A DNA stretch of 64,000 nucleotides from Staphylococcus saccharolyticus. GTDB lineage: Bacteria > Bacillota > Bacilli > Staphylococcales > Staphylococcaceae. A program made the position numbers and the translations under genes. The notes under the pieces were generated by a model. That model saw only the letters and a program-made list of their open reading frames with translations, searched no databases and had not been told where the DNA came from. Positions 55,839 through 64,000 of the stretch are shown in pieces (within the stretch, counting starts at the first letter, position 1; the number at the start of each line of letters is the position of its first letter). The stretch is from NCBI RefSeq assembly GCF_900458815.1, contig NZ_UHDZ01000001.1:248001-312000 (forward strand). The letters are read 5' to 3'.

Positions 55839-57212
55839 ATGACACTATTTTATAGAATTGTTGTGGTATCTTTATCTATTGTTGCAATCATATTAGATAT
55901 GATCAGCGTCAAAAATGTGCCAGGAAACTTAGTTTTAGTTCCATTTGTATATTTAATTTTATTTATATTCATCCCTTCATTTAGTAAATACATGTTTAGT
56001 AATTTAGGGATAACAATATTTAATTTTACAACGTTACTGAGATATATAATCTCACCTCTACTAATGGCACTGTATGGCACTAACCTTCAAATTGGTTCAA
56101 ATGTGCCATTAGAAATTGAAAAAAATTCTGTAAATCTCATGGTTTATGAGATGGTTGCAGTTTTTGTTACTTTTGGAGTTTTTCATAAATATTTTTACTC
56201 AGATAAATTTAAAATTCAAAGCATTAAAGCTAAATCAAATATATTTGGTTGGTTGTTCGTTGGATTTGCTATATTAATTATTCTAACGCAGCCGTCAGTT
56301 TTAGAAAGATATTCATTTATTTGGTCTGCTAGTCAACTTAAATCTGATTCTGTAAATGAAGATGTGACGTTATTTGCATTGTTTATACAATTAGCCCAAA
56401 TTGTTTTTACTGTAGGGATTCTAAATATTATTTATAGATTTTACGAAAAAAGACCGAATATTATTTATCTTTTTTTATCTATAGCTGTCATTATTGTTTC
56501 AGCATCATTTATAACCGGTACAAGTCGATCAAGTATAATTATTCCATTAGTTACTGGTTTGTTTACAATTCTAGTATTGTATAAAAACTATAGAAAATTG
56601 ATATTAGGTGCATCGGCTATTTTGAGTGTACTAGTAATAATTATTTCTACTGTATTAAAACAACAAACTAATATGTCAGTTTCAACACATTCACTTTACC
56701 ATTCAGCAGGACCGTTAGAAAACTTTAATACTGACATTCAGATTTACTTTTCTGGTTTAACAAATGTTGGACATGCATTAGAAGAAGCGTTCGTATTTAA
56801 ATCGTTTGATTTGAGTTCGATTATGAGCGATTTAACACATTCGGTCGTATTTATTAACGGTTTTTTTCAAGACCGTCACAGTGCTTTAACTTTATTTAAT
56901 AATATGTTTTATAAATCAACAGGATTGAATGACCAAATTATACCAATGATAGGTCAAGGATATTTATACTTTGGTCCAATATTAGCTCCTATCCTATCTG
57001 TAATAGGAATTTTAATTATCATGTACTTAGACAGAATGATATTTAACACAAAATCGGTGTTTAGTTTATATATTTTATCTTATTTTTGTCTAAAATTTTC
57101 ACTATTCTTTATGTCAAACGCGACGATACTTATTTCTTTCTTTACTAACTTTATATTAATTCTATTACTTATTGCTTATTTAAATAATAAAGTAAGTTAT
57201 AAAAAGGAGTAA
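55839..57212 (+). CDS. Capsule repeat-unit polymerase (Wzy type)
   Basis: 457 residues with about 11-12 membrane helices and little else conserved, as usual for Wzy. A large extracellular loop lies at about 280-370 (TNMSVSTHSLYHSAGPLENF, FVFKSFDLSSIMSDL, FFQDRHSALTLFNNMFYKSTGLNDQIIPMIGQGY), with GQGYLYFGP resembling the conserved part of O-antigen polymerases. It is expected to join repeat units on the outer face of the membrane. It lies between capD and the flippase, the usual place. It is not similar, to my eye, to S. aureus Cap5J/Cap8I. Intact. Confidence 0.82.
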   Translation: MTLFYRIVVVSLSIVAIILDMISVKNVPGNLVLVPFVYLILFIFIPSFSKYMFSNLGITIFNFTTLLRYIISPLLMALYGTNLQIGSNVPLEIEKNSVNLMVYEMVAVFVTFGVFHKYFYSDKFKIQSIKAKSNIFGWLFVGFAILIILTQPSVLERYSFIWSASQLKSDSVNEDVTLFALFIQLAQIVFTVGILNIIYRFYEKRPNIIYLFLSIAVIIVSASFITGTSRSSIIIPLVTGLFTILVLYKNYRKLILGASAILSVLVIIISTVLKQQTNMSVSTHSLYHSAGPLENFNTDIQIYFSGLTNVGHALEEAFVFKSFDLSSIMSDLTHSVVFINGFFQDRHSALTLFNNMFYKSTGLNDQIIPMIGQGYLYFGPILAPILSVIGILIIMYLDRMIFNTKSVFSLYILSYFCLKFSLFFMSNATILISFFTNFILILLLIAYLNNKVSYKKE

Positions 57213-57215
57213 ATT

Positions 57216-58586
57216 ATGAATATAGGTAGAAAAGATGTTGCTTGGAGTTATTTAAGTTTATTAATGGTTCAAGGTATTAATATCATATTACTCCCAGTAA
57301 TCGTCAGATATTTAAATACTATAGAACTAGGTTTATGGTATACGTTTACATCGCTTTATGGATTAGCAATGTTAATAGACTTCGGTTTTCAAACGATTAT
57401 TTCTCGAAATGTGAGTTACTTATGGTCTGGTGCGCAAAGTATTAAAAGCAAAGGATATGAACTAGCGACAAGTAAAGATTCACAAATGAATATTCCTTAC
57501 TTTGCTAGAGTCTTATCAACAGTTAGGTTTATATACACTTCAATGGGAACAATCATATTTTTATTATTTAGTACATTTGGCACGTGGTATATGTTTAGTA
57601 TCAATGATAATCAAATTGATATTAAAATTATGTTGATTGCATGGGTTTTTTACATGCTTTCAATTGTTTTAAACATTAGTTACTCATATTGGAACTCGAT
57701 CCTAAAAGGCATTGGAGCAATCAAAACATACAATCAAATCTTAGTTGTAACTAAATTAACTCAACTCATCTTATCTATTATTTTACTCATACTTGGTTTT
57801 GGACTGATTGGGGTTTCTGTAGCATATTTTATTTCTGTTATTGTTAATAGATTAATGCAATCCATTAGTTATTATAATTACTCAAATGAAACTAAAAAGA
57901 CAAAACATCAACTTAAAGTTAAATATGACAAAGAAATATTTGGAGCAATTATTCCTAATACATTACGAACGGGCTCTATATCTTTATCAAACTATTTAAT
58001 TATTAATTTCCCTATTATTTTAAGCTCTTATTTCTTATCTTTAGAAGTTTCAGGGAGATTTGGTTTTATTAATCAGATAGTAACTTTAATATTAATGCTT
58101 TCTAACTCATATTATAATACCTATCTTTCAAAATTTAACTATTTTAGAGTTAAAAATAAATATAATGAGCTAATCAAATTATTTAGAAAAGCTATTATTA
58201 CAAGTTATGTGTTTAATATAGTCTCCTTTATTTTATTTTTACTGTTAGGTAATTATATTTTAGAAATTATAGGGGCAAACTATAGATTATTTAGTCTAAT
58301 AACTATGATAATTATTTTGTTATATAGATTTTTATATAATAATCAAATTTTATTCACCAACTTTTTATCAACAAAGAATCTCATACCTCATCATAAATCT
58401 TTTTTAATTTCAGCAATTACTACTGTACTTGTACAAATAGTGATTTTAAAATTTTATAGCCCAAAACTAATGTGGCTTATATTACCATTACTATTTGTTC
58501 AATTAGCTCATAATAATTGGTATTGGGTTGCATATGTAATTAAAGATATTAAAAAAGATAAAATTGCTTTTCAAGCAAATCAATAA
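57216..58586 (+). CDS. Capsule repeat-unit flippase (Wzx type)
   Basis: 456 residues, AAAAGGAGTAAATT before the ATG, four bases after the polymerase gene. About 12-13 membrane helices belong to the MATE/polysaccharide transport fold. The start DVAWSYLSLLMVQGINIILLP followed by LNTIELGLWYTFTSLYGL and DFGFQTIISR is typical of Wzx proteins. Basic residues stand between helices. It should turn the undecaprenyl-linked oligosaccharide from the inner to the outer face for polymerisation by Wzy. Intact. Confidence 0.88.
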   Translation: MNIGRKDVAWSYLSLLMVQGINIILLPVIVRYLNTIELGLWYTFTSLYGLAMLIDFGFQTIISRNVSYLWSGAQSIKSKGYELATSKDSQMNIPYFARVLSTVRFIYTSMGTIIFLLFSTFGTWYMFSINDNQIDIKIMLIAWVFYMLSIVLNISYSYWNSILKGIGAIKTYNQILVVTKLTQLILSIILLILGFGLIGVSVAYFISVIVNRLMQSISYYNYSNETKKTKHQLKVKYDKEIFGAIIPNTLRTGSISLSNYLIINFPIILSSYFLSLEVSGRFGFINQIVTLILMLSNSYYNTYLSKFNYFRVKNKYNELIKLFRKAIITSYVFNIVSFILFLLLGNYILEIIGANYRLFSLITMIIILLYRFLYNNQILFTNFLSTKNLIPHHKSFLISAITTVLVQIVILKFYSPKLMWLILPLLFVQLAHNNWYWVAYVIKDIKKDKIAFQANQ

Positions 58587-58615
58587 AATCAAATTGTTTG
58601 AGTAAGGGGTAAGAT

Positions 58616-59800
58616 ATGAAAATTTTATTTGTAGTTAACAATTTTAATTTTGGTGGACCTCAAAAGAGTTTGCTAAATTTATTATATGAATTAGAGGAAA
58701 CAGACATTGAAATAGATTTAATGATTTTGAATCAACAAGATGAATTGACTAAGTATCTACCTTCTTATGTGAACGTTAAACCGGTTGATAGTAAGTTTTC
58801 AGTACTAATGTTAAATAAAAGCAATTTAATTCGTTCTATTTTTAAAAATTTGAATCATCCAATTCTTGTATGGAAAGCGTTAACTTTTGTTTTGAAAAGT
58901 AAATTAAATCTTCATGATAATACTAAAGCAAAACAGCAATTCTGGGTAAAGAACAAGTGGAAAAACAATAAAATAAAGAAACATTATGATTATGCAATCG
59001 GTGTTTCAGGAGGGCATTCAGTTTATTTTATAGAAGACTATATTAATGCAGATTATAAAATAGGCTGGATACGAACAGATTATAGAGTTTTAAAACGAAA
59101 TCATAAAATCGATCAAAAATATTTTAATAAAATGACCGGAATGTTAGCTGTATCATCTATGTGTGCAAATATATTTAAAGATATATTTAATATAGAACCC
59201 CTTGTATTTTATAACAGTTTGCCGATTAAATTGTATGCCAACTTACCTGATGAGAATTTTATTATTAATTCAAAAACGTTAAACATAGCTACGATATGTA
59301 GACTTGATAATGGCAAAGGTTTAGATTTACTTATCGAAACGGCAACTATATTGAAAAAAAGAGGTCTCCAATTTAACTGGTATGTAGTTGGAGATGGAAA
59401 GTTAAAAGATTGGTTAGACAATGCTATCAAGGATAAAGAACTTGAAAACAATGTCATTCCACTAGGTTTTCGATTTAACACTGGAAGTATTGTACAAAAA
59501 ATGGATATATTAGTTCATCCTTCAAGATTTGAAGGGAAATCTAATACCATTGATGAAGCATTGTATTACAACATACCTGTAGTGGCCACGAATTTTGAAA
59601 CGGTTTATGAGCAAATCACTGATGGTCAGACTGGATTTATTGTAGAAATGAAACCAGAGTTTATTGCGTCAAAAATTGAAATGCTTAGCCAACATCGTGC
59701 TAAATTAATAGAGATTAAAAATAATTTAAGTGGTCAAAGTAAAGATCAGGTTAGTAAAGGACAAGAATTTATAAGTACGATTAATAAGGTGGGGAATTAA
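58616..59800 (+). CDS. Glycosyltransferase, GT4-like (GT-B fold)
   Basis: 394 residues, GGGGTAAG before the ATG. The N-terminal domain begins ILFVVNNFNFGGPQKSLLNLL, the G-rich acceptor loop of GT4 enzymes. The C-terminal domain has TICRLDNGKGLDLLIETA at about 225, FNWYVVGDGKLKD at about 250, VIPLGFRFN at about 280, and HPSRFEGKSNTIDEALYYNIPVV with the conserved EGxxxxxxEA-type motif at about 300. It probably adds one sugar of the capsule repeat at the cytoplasmic face. Donor and acceptor cannot be told. Intact; the next gene starts two bases after the stop. Confidence 0.88.
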   Translation: MKILFVVNNFNFGGPQKSLLNLLYELEETDIEIDLMILNQQDELTKYLPSYVNVKPVDSKFSVLMLNKSNLIRSIFKNLNHPILVWKALTFVLKSKLNLHDNTKAKQQFWVKNKWKNNKIKKHYDYAIGVSGGHSVYFIEDYINADYKIGWIRTDYRVLKRNHKIDQKYFNKMTGMLAVSSMCANIFKDIFNIEPLVFYNSLPIKLYANLPDENFIINSKTLNIATICRLDNGKGLDLLIETATILKKRGLQFNWYVVGDGKLKDWLDNAIKDKELENNVIPLGFRFNTGSIVQKMDILVHPSRFEGKSNTIDEALYYNIPVVATNFETVYEQITDGQTGFIVEMKPEFIASKIEMLSQHRAKLIEIKNNLSGQSKDQVSKGQEFISTINKVGN

Positions 59801-59802
59801 TA

Positions 59803-60681
59803 ATGTTAACAATTTTTACACCTACATATAACCGCGCGCATACTTTACCAAGATTATATCAATCTTTGGTAGCACAGACAGATTTTAATTTTGAATGGTT
59901 AATTGTAGATGATGGCTCTCAAGATGAAACCGAATCAGTAGTAAAAAGTTTTAATCAAAAACATTTTAATATTCGTTATATAAAACAACAAAACAGTGGT
60001 AAACATATTGCTACAAATGTAGGTTTAAAGGCTGCTAATGGTGAATTATTTACTGTTTTAGATAGTGATGATTGGTTTTATTCAGATGCAGTAGAGTTTT
60101 TTAATACTCAATTTAGAAAGAATAAAGATATGAAGGCACTCATCACATTAGATACATATGAAGATGGAACAGTGATAGGAGAAACATTGCCGACATTAAC
60201 TAAAGTTAATTGGGTAGATCTAAGATATAAATATAAGGTAAGACATGATAAATGTTATGTATTTAGTTCACATGAGATAAGTCATATGACTTTTCCACAA
60301 CATGGGAAATCAAGACATATGCCACCATCATATCAATGGTTTGAATTTAGTCAATTATATGATTGTCACTTAGCTAATAAAAGTACTAAATACGTGGAAT
60401 ATCAATCTGACGGTATTAGTAGTAAAGTTAAATCTAATTATTTTAAATCAGCAGAGAATTATTGTGAATATCGTAAAATTGCTCATAAACAATTACCTAC
60501 ATTAAAAGATAAAGTAATTAATTTTATGCTGTATGATATATCATGGATTCACACTAAGCTAAATCCTAAATATAGGTTTAAGGATTCTGAATTATTTTTA
60601 AATTCATTAATCTTTTTGCCTCCATCTTTGATTCTTTACATGTTTTATAAATTATCCTTTAAAAGGAAAGGATGGATATAA
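59803..60681 (+). CDS. Glycosyltransferase family 2
   Basis: 292 residues. The GT-A fold is shown by FTPTYNRAHTLPRLYQSL at the start, WLIVDDGSQDETE at about 33 (nucleotide-binding Asp), NSGKHIATNVGLKAA and the DxD-type motif VLDSDDWFY at about 85. The C-terminus has a hydrophobic stretch (FLPPSLILYMFYKL) that may hold it to the membrane. It is expected to use a UDP-sugar to extend the lipid-linked repeat unit. It overlaps the operon tightly (two bases from the GT4 gene, three to the acetyltransferase). Intact. Confidence 0.9.
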   Translation: MLTIFTPTYNRAHTLPRLYQSLVAQTDFNFEWLIVDDGSQDETESVVKSFNQKHFNIRYIKQQNSGKHIATNVGLKAANGELFTVLDSDDWFYSDAVEFFNTQFRKNKDMKALITLDTYEDGTVIGETLPTLTKVNWVDLRYKYKVRHDKCYVFSSHEISHMTFPQHGKSRHMPPSYQWFEFSQLYDCHLANKSTKYVEYQSDGISSKVKSNYFKSAENYCEYRKIAHKQLPTLKDKVINFMLYDISWIHTKLNPKYRFKDSELFLNSLIFLPPSLILYMFYKLSFKRKGWI

Positions 60682-60684
60682 TAT

Positions 60685-61188
60685 ATGAAGCTTACTCATA
60701 GATTAATTAATTTAATGCAAATACCATACAATAAGTTATCCAAAAAAATGAACGACTTATTATGGACTATCTTTTCAATAAGTGACTCTAAGATAGCCCT
60801 AACGACTAGGTATATGTATTTAAATAAATACGCAAGATTTTTAGGCAATAATATTTATATAGGTAAATATGTTTGCATTAAAAATATTAATAGATTATCT
60901 ATTGGAGAAAATGTTAGTATTCATTCTTTTTCATATATCGATGCATTTGGGGATATAGACATAGGGAATAACGTATCAATTGCTAATCATTGCACACTTA
61001 TATCATCAGATCATACATGGGAAGATAGTTTAAAATCTATAAAATGCAACAAAGTGGCTCCTAAACAAATAGTGATAGAAGATGATGTATGGATTGTTGC
61101 TGGAGTAAGAGTACTTGGAGGCACAACGATAAGTAGGCGCAATGTTATTGGTGCTGGGGCCGTATTAAAAAAATACACAACCAAATAA
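60685..61188 (+). CDS. Capsule sugar O/N-acetyltransferase (hexapeptide type), C-terminus frameshifted
   Basis: The read frame gives 167 residues. Left-handed beta-helix repeats run from about residue 50 (GNNIYIGKYVCIKNINRLSIGENVSIHS, DIGNNVSIANHCTLISSDHTW, IEDDVWIVAGVRVLGG), with catalytic His in SSDHTW. At the A7 run 61167-61173 the frame slips. The read protein ends LKKYTTK, while a one-base-shorter run would give LKNTQPNKLYVGVPAKKIKEV, ending at 61229-61231, the usual end of WcaF/Maa-type enzymes. Only the last ~18 residues are affected, so some activity is possible. The restored tail overlaps the ribosome binding site of capI. It probably acetylates a capsule sugar. Confidence 0.8.
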   Translation: MKLTHRLINLMQIPYNKLSKKMNDLLWTIFSISDSKIALTTRYMYLNKYARFLGNNIYIGKYVCIKNINRLSIGENVSIHSFSYIDAFGDIDIGNNVSIANHCTLISSDHTWEDSLKSIKCNKVAPKQIVIEDDVWIVAGVRVLGGTTISRRNVIGAGAVLKKYTTK

Positions 61189-61233
61189 ATTATACGTGGG
61201 TGTTCCTGCTAAAAAAATTAAGGAGGTTTAACT

Positions 61234-62235
61234 ATGAAGGTTTTGATTACTGGAGTAGCTGGTTTTATTGGCTCGCACTTAGCCAAAAAATTAATCAGTC
61301 AAGGATATGAAGTTGTAGGTATTGATAATATTAATGATTATTATTCAATTCAACTCAAAGAAGATAGATTAAAGTCAATTGGTAAAGATAATTTTACTTT
61401 TTATAAAACTGATTTAGAAAATACTAATAAGGTTAATGAGATTTTTAGTAATGAAAAACCAGAAGTAGTTGTTAACTTAGCAGCACAGGCTGGAGTAAGA
61501 TATAGCATTGATAATCCTAGAGCATATATCTATTCAAATATTGTAGGTTTTCTCAATGTTCTAGAAGGCTGTAGGCATCATAAAGTACATAATTTAATAT
61601 ATGCTTCATCAAGTTCAGTTTACGGTGCGAATACAAATAAGCCGTTTAAAACAGTTGATAATATCGACCATCCGTTAAGTTTATATGCAGCAACAAAAAA
61701 ATCAAATGAATTGATGGCGCATACATACAGTGATTTGTATAACCTACCGACTACGGGACTTAGATTTTTTACAGTATATGGACCATGGGGTAGACCTGAT
61801 ATGGCATTATTCAAATTTACTAAAGCTGTAGTTAATGATGAAACTATTGATGTGTATAATCATGGCAAAATGATGCGCGATTTTACTTATGTGGATGATA
61901 TTGTAGAGGCTATAAGCCGTTTAATTAAAAAGCCAGCTAGACCGAATCCAGATTGGTCTGGAGACAATCCAGATCCAAGTTCATCATATGCACCGTATAA
62001 AATCTACAATATCGGAAACAACAGTCCTGTGCGTTTAATGGAGTTTGTAGAAGCAATTGAAAATAAATTAGGAAAACCTGCGAAGAAAAACTATATGGAT
62101 TTACAGCCAGGAGACGTTCCAGAAACATATGCAAATGTTGATGATTTATATAGAGACATCGATTTTAAACCTCAAACATCCATACAAGATGGCGTGAATA
62201 AATTTATTGATTGGTATGTAGAGTATTATAAATAA
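61234..62235 (+). CDS. capI: UDP-uronic acid 4-epimerase (CapI)
   Basis: 333 residues, close to the 334 of S. aureus serotype 1 CapI. AAGGAGG lies 7 bases before the ATG. Extended SDR: NAD motif TGVAGFIGSHLAKKL at the start, GIDNINDYY, AAQAGVRYSIDNP at about 88, catalytic Ser in YASSSSVYG and Tyr/Lys in YAATKKSNE at about 150, then GPWGRPDMALFKFTKA as in UDP-glucuronate 4-epimerases. It would convert UDP-GlcA to UDP-GalA, or the N-acetylated uronic acid made by CapL. Intact, with capL 14 bases downstream. Confidence 0.92.
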   Translation: MKVLITGVAGFIGSHLAKKLISQGYEVVGIDNINDYYSIQLKEDRLKSIGKDNFTFYKTDLENTNKVNEIFSNEKPEVVVNLAAQAGVRYSIDNPRAYIYSNIVGFLNVLEGCRHHKVHNLIYASSSSVYGANTNKPFKTVDNIDHPLSLYAATKKSNELMAHTYSDLYNLPTTGLRFFTVYGPWGRPDMALFKFTKAVVNDETIDVYNHGKMMRDFTYVDDIVEAISRLIKKPARPNPDWSGDNPDPSSSYAPYKIYNIGNNSPVRLMEFVEAIENKLGKPAKKNYMDLQPGDVPETYANVDDLYRDIDFKPQTSIQDGVNKFIDWYVEYYK

Positions 62236-62249
62236 AGGAGATGCTAAAT

Positions 62250-63524
62250 ATGAATAGAAATATAGCAGTTGTAGGATTAGGTTATGTAGGTTTACCAGTA
62301 GCAGTAACTTTTGGAAAAAAATATCCGGTTATAGGCTTTGACATTAATGATAATCGGATTAAAGAATTAAAAGAAGATTATGATAGAACAAATGAAGTTA
62401 CTACACAAGACTTAAAAGAAACAAATATTAATTTCATTTCTAATGCAGAAGATTTAAAACAAGCGGATTTTATTATTGTAGCAGTACCTACACCGATTGA
62501 TAAAAATAACAAACCAGATTTGACACCACTTCTTAAGGCAAGTGAAACAGTAGGTAAAGTTTTGACTAAAGATACGATTGTTGTTTATGAATCAACTGTT
62601 TATCCAGGTGCTACTGAAGAAGACTGTGTACCTGTATTAGAAAGAGAATCAGGCTTAACTTGTGGAAAAGATTTCTTTGTTGGTTATTCTCCAGAAAGAA
62701 TTAATCCAGGTGATAAAGTGCATACCTTTGAAACAATTACAAAAGTCGTTTCTGGACAGACACCTAAAGTGTTAGATATTGTAGCTGACGTATACGGCTC
62801 TGTGGTAACTGCTGGTGTGCATAAAGCATCATCTATCAAAGTAGCTGAAGCGGCTAAAGTTATTGAAAATACACAACGTGATGTCAATATAGCATTAATG
62901 AATGAATTAGCACTTATTTTTGATAAATTGAATATTGATACAAATGAAGTGTTAAGAGCTTCAGGGACTAAATGGAACTTCCTCAATTTTAAACCTGGTT
63001 TAGTAGGTGGTCATTGTATTGGTGTCGATCCTTACTATTTAACGCATAAAGCTCAAGAAGTAGGTCATCATCCAGAAGTCATTCTAGCTGGTCGTCGAAT
63101 TAATGACGATATGTCGAAATTTATTGCTTCAAACGTAGTGAAAGGGTTATTAAAACAAGGATTAGAAGTTCAAGGTGCAATAGTAAATGTTTTAGGTTTA
63201 ACTTTCAAAGAAAATTGTCCTGATTTAAGAAATACTAAAGTTATTCATATTATTGAAGAATTAAAAGACTATGGTTTAAACGTACATGTAAACGATGTCG
63301 AAGCAGATAGTAATGAAGCAGAAAAATTTTATAACATTAGTTTAGAAAACAAATCTCATTTGTCTAAAGCAGATGCGATAGTTTTTGCAGTAGCCCATAA
63401 AGAATATCTTAAGAATATGCAAGAGTATTTAAACTTAGTTAAAGATAATGGAGTTGTTTTTGATATAAAAGGTGTTATTCAAGATGATGAAATCAAAGCA
63501 AATCAAGGACTATGGCGCTTATAA
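62250..63524 (+). CDS. capL: UDP-N-acetyl-sugar 6-dehydrogenase (CapL)
   Basis: 424 residues from the ATG at 62250, 9 bases after AAAGGAG; the ATG at 62241 touches that site. The length equals S. aureus serotype 1 CapL. The NAD motif VVGLGYVGLPVAVTFG is at about 8, ESTVYPGATEEDCVPVLE at about 115, the catalytic Cys in GGHCIGVDPYYL at about 257 and LTFKENCPDLRNTKV at about 315. These belong to the UDP-GlcNAc/UDP-ManNAc dehydrogenase branch (TviB/WbpO/CapL). It oxidises the C6 of the sugar in two steps to the uronic acid, giving the capsule its negative charge. A likely substrate of CapB. Intact. Confidence 0.92.
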   Translation: MNRNIAVVGLGYVGLPVAVTFGKKYPVIGFDINDNRIKELKEDYDRTNEVTTQDLKETNINFISNAEDLKQADFIIVAVPTPIDKNNKPDLTPLLKASETVGKVLTKDTIVVYESTVYPGATEEDCVPVLERESGLTCGKDFFVGYSPERINPGDKVHTFETITKVVSGQTPKVLDIVADVYGSVVTAGVHKASSIKVAEAAKVIENTQRDVNIALMNELALIFDKLNIDTNEVLRASGTKWNFLNFKPGLVGGHCIGVDPYYLTHKAQEVGHHPEVILAGRRINDDMSKFIASNVVKGLLKQGLEVQGAIVNVLGLTFKENCPDLRNTKVIHIIEELKDYGLNVHVNDVEADSNEAEKFYNISLENKSHLSKADAIVFAVAHKEYLKNMQEYLNLVKDNGVVFDIKGVIQDDEIKANQGLWRL

Positions 63525-63550
63525 AAAGAGTATTTATGTAGGTGAAGAAA

Positions 63551-64000
63551 TTGAATAATAAAAAAATCTTCCATTTAGTGACAGTATCAAAAAGTATTCC
63601 TCTAATGAAAGGTCAAATAGAATATTTAAGAGACAAAGGTTTAGATGTTCATATCGTTTCATCAGAAGGGGAAGAACAAAAGATTTATCCCTCTAACATT
63701 GTACATGTAATTAACATGGAGAGAGAGATTTCTATAAAAAATGATATAAAATCGTTATATAATATGATTAAGTTATTTATTAAAGAGAAACCTCAAATTG
63801 TTAACTCAGGAACACCTAAAGCCGGGCTAATTGGAACATTAGCTGCTTTTATTACTAGAAGACCTGTTAGAATGTACACAGTCAGAGGCTTACGTCTTGA
63901 AACTGTCACAGGTTTAAAATATAAAATTCTCTATGCTATGGAAAAGTTAGCTATGTTTTGTGCTACTGATGTTATAGCAATCTCCGAAAGTTTGAAAAAA
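63551..64000 (+). CDS. capM: Capsule glycosyltransferase CapM (cut by the window end)
   Basis: Partial: 150 codons seen. I choose the TTG at 63551, with AGGTG about 6 bases upstream; a GTG at 63542 in the same frame is possible but overlaps that site. The text (KKIFHLVTVSKSIPLMKGQI, HIVSSEGEEQKIY, IVNSGTPKAGLIGTLAAF, MYTVRGLRLETVTG and CATDVIAISESLKK) matches the N-terminal domain of GT4-type capsule glycosyltransferases such as CapM/Cap5L. It probably adds the second sugar of the repeat. It follows capL by 26 bases. The C-terminal, nucleotide-binding half lies outside the window. Confidence 0.85.
   Translation, partial: MNNKKIFHLVTVSKSIPLMKGQIEYLRDKGLDVHIVSSEGEEQKIYPSNIVHVINMEREISIKNDIKSLYNMIKLFIKEKPQIVNSGTPKAGLIGTLAAFITRRPVRMYTVRGLRLETVTGLKYKILYAMEKLAMFCATDVIAISESLKK

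Noticed and set aside
1..64000. tRNA, rRNA or CRISPR arrays
   Set aside because: No cloverleaf, rRNA signature or regularly spaced repeats were noticed on reading. A dedicated scan was not possible here.

Overview
The window looks like the chromosome of a coagulase-negative Staphylococcus from the epidermidis/capitis group. It is AT-rich with strong AGGAGG-type ribosome binding sites. It carries recognisable staphylococcal genes (gtfB of the accessory Sec locus, sesC, isaB, sepA, butA, the arcA-arcB-arcD-arcR locus, a clfB/sdr-type adhesin next to arcR and estA, and a cap operon). A large share of the genes are broken: I count 15 pseudogenes plus one late frameshift. Heavy decay with loss of aerobic and oxidative-stress genes fits what is reported for S. 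saccharolyticus, an anaerobic relative of S. capitis. That species assignment is inference, not something read directly from the sequence.

Layout. 1-9.6 kb: the end of gtfB, two small membrane proteins, then a run of redox genes that are nearly all dead (msrA, a luciferase-like monooxygenase, a flavin reductase, a quinone oxidoreductase, a DJ-1/PfpI protein, an OsmC/Ohr protein), with one intact MFS transporter among them. 9.8-17.2 kb: cell-surface genes (the LPXTG protein SesC, a glucosaminidase-CHAP wall hydrolase, a YhgE/Pip membrane protein). 17.4-22.3 kb: a mannose PTS module on the minus strand (PRD regulator, PTS EIIBCA, mannose-6-phosphate isomerase) with a good cre site. 22.5-32.4 kb: a ruined hsdR, an orphan beta-class PSM-like peptide, butA, a ruined tandem lipoprotein, isaB, a deleted M20 peptidase and a sepA protease that has lost its secretion signal. 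33.0-39.0 kb: the arginine deiminase locus argR-arcA-arcB-arcD-arcR, with no arcC between arcD and arcR, and a readable control region. 39.2-51.5 kb: a broken MSCRAMM adhesin, an intact esterase, a broken CapA-family lipoprotein, a serine acetyltransferase-like protein, an ipdC-type decarboxylase with a divergent MarR regulator, two broken poly-gamma-glutamate hydrolases in tandem and a broken NAD(P)-binding protein. 51.9-64.0 kb: a capsule operon, capABCD, then Wzy, Wzx, two glycosyltransferases and an acetyltransferase, then capI-capL-capM. It runs off the right edge.

How it fits together. The working functions are fermentative energy (arginine deiminase, acetoin/butanediol, mannose PTS), the cell surface (SesC, wall hydrolase, capsule) and small secreted peptides. 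Lost or damaged functions are oxidative-stress repair, flavin chemistry, type I restriction, a fibrinogen-type adhesin, the secreted metalloprotease and poly-gamma-glutamate turnover. Three copies of one dispersed intergenic repeat and many hairpin terminators, one with an apparent insertion scar, fill the spaces. No rRNA, tRNA, CRISPR array or complete insertion sequence was seen.
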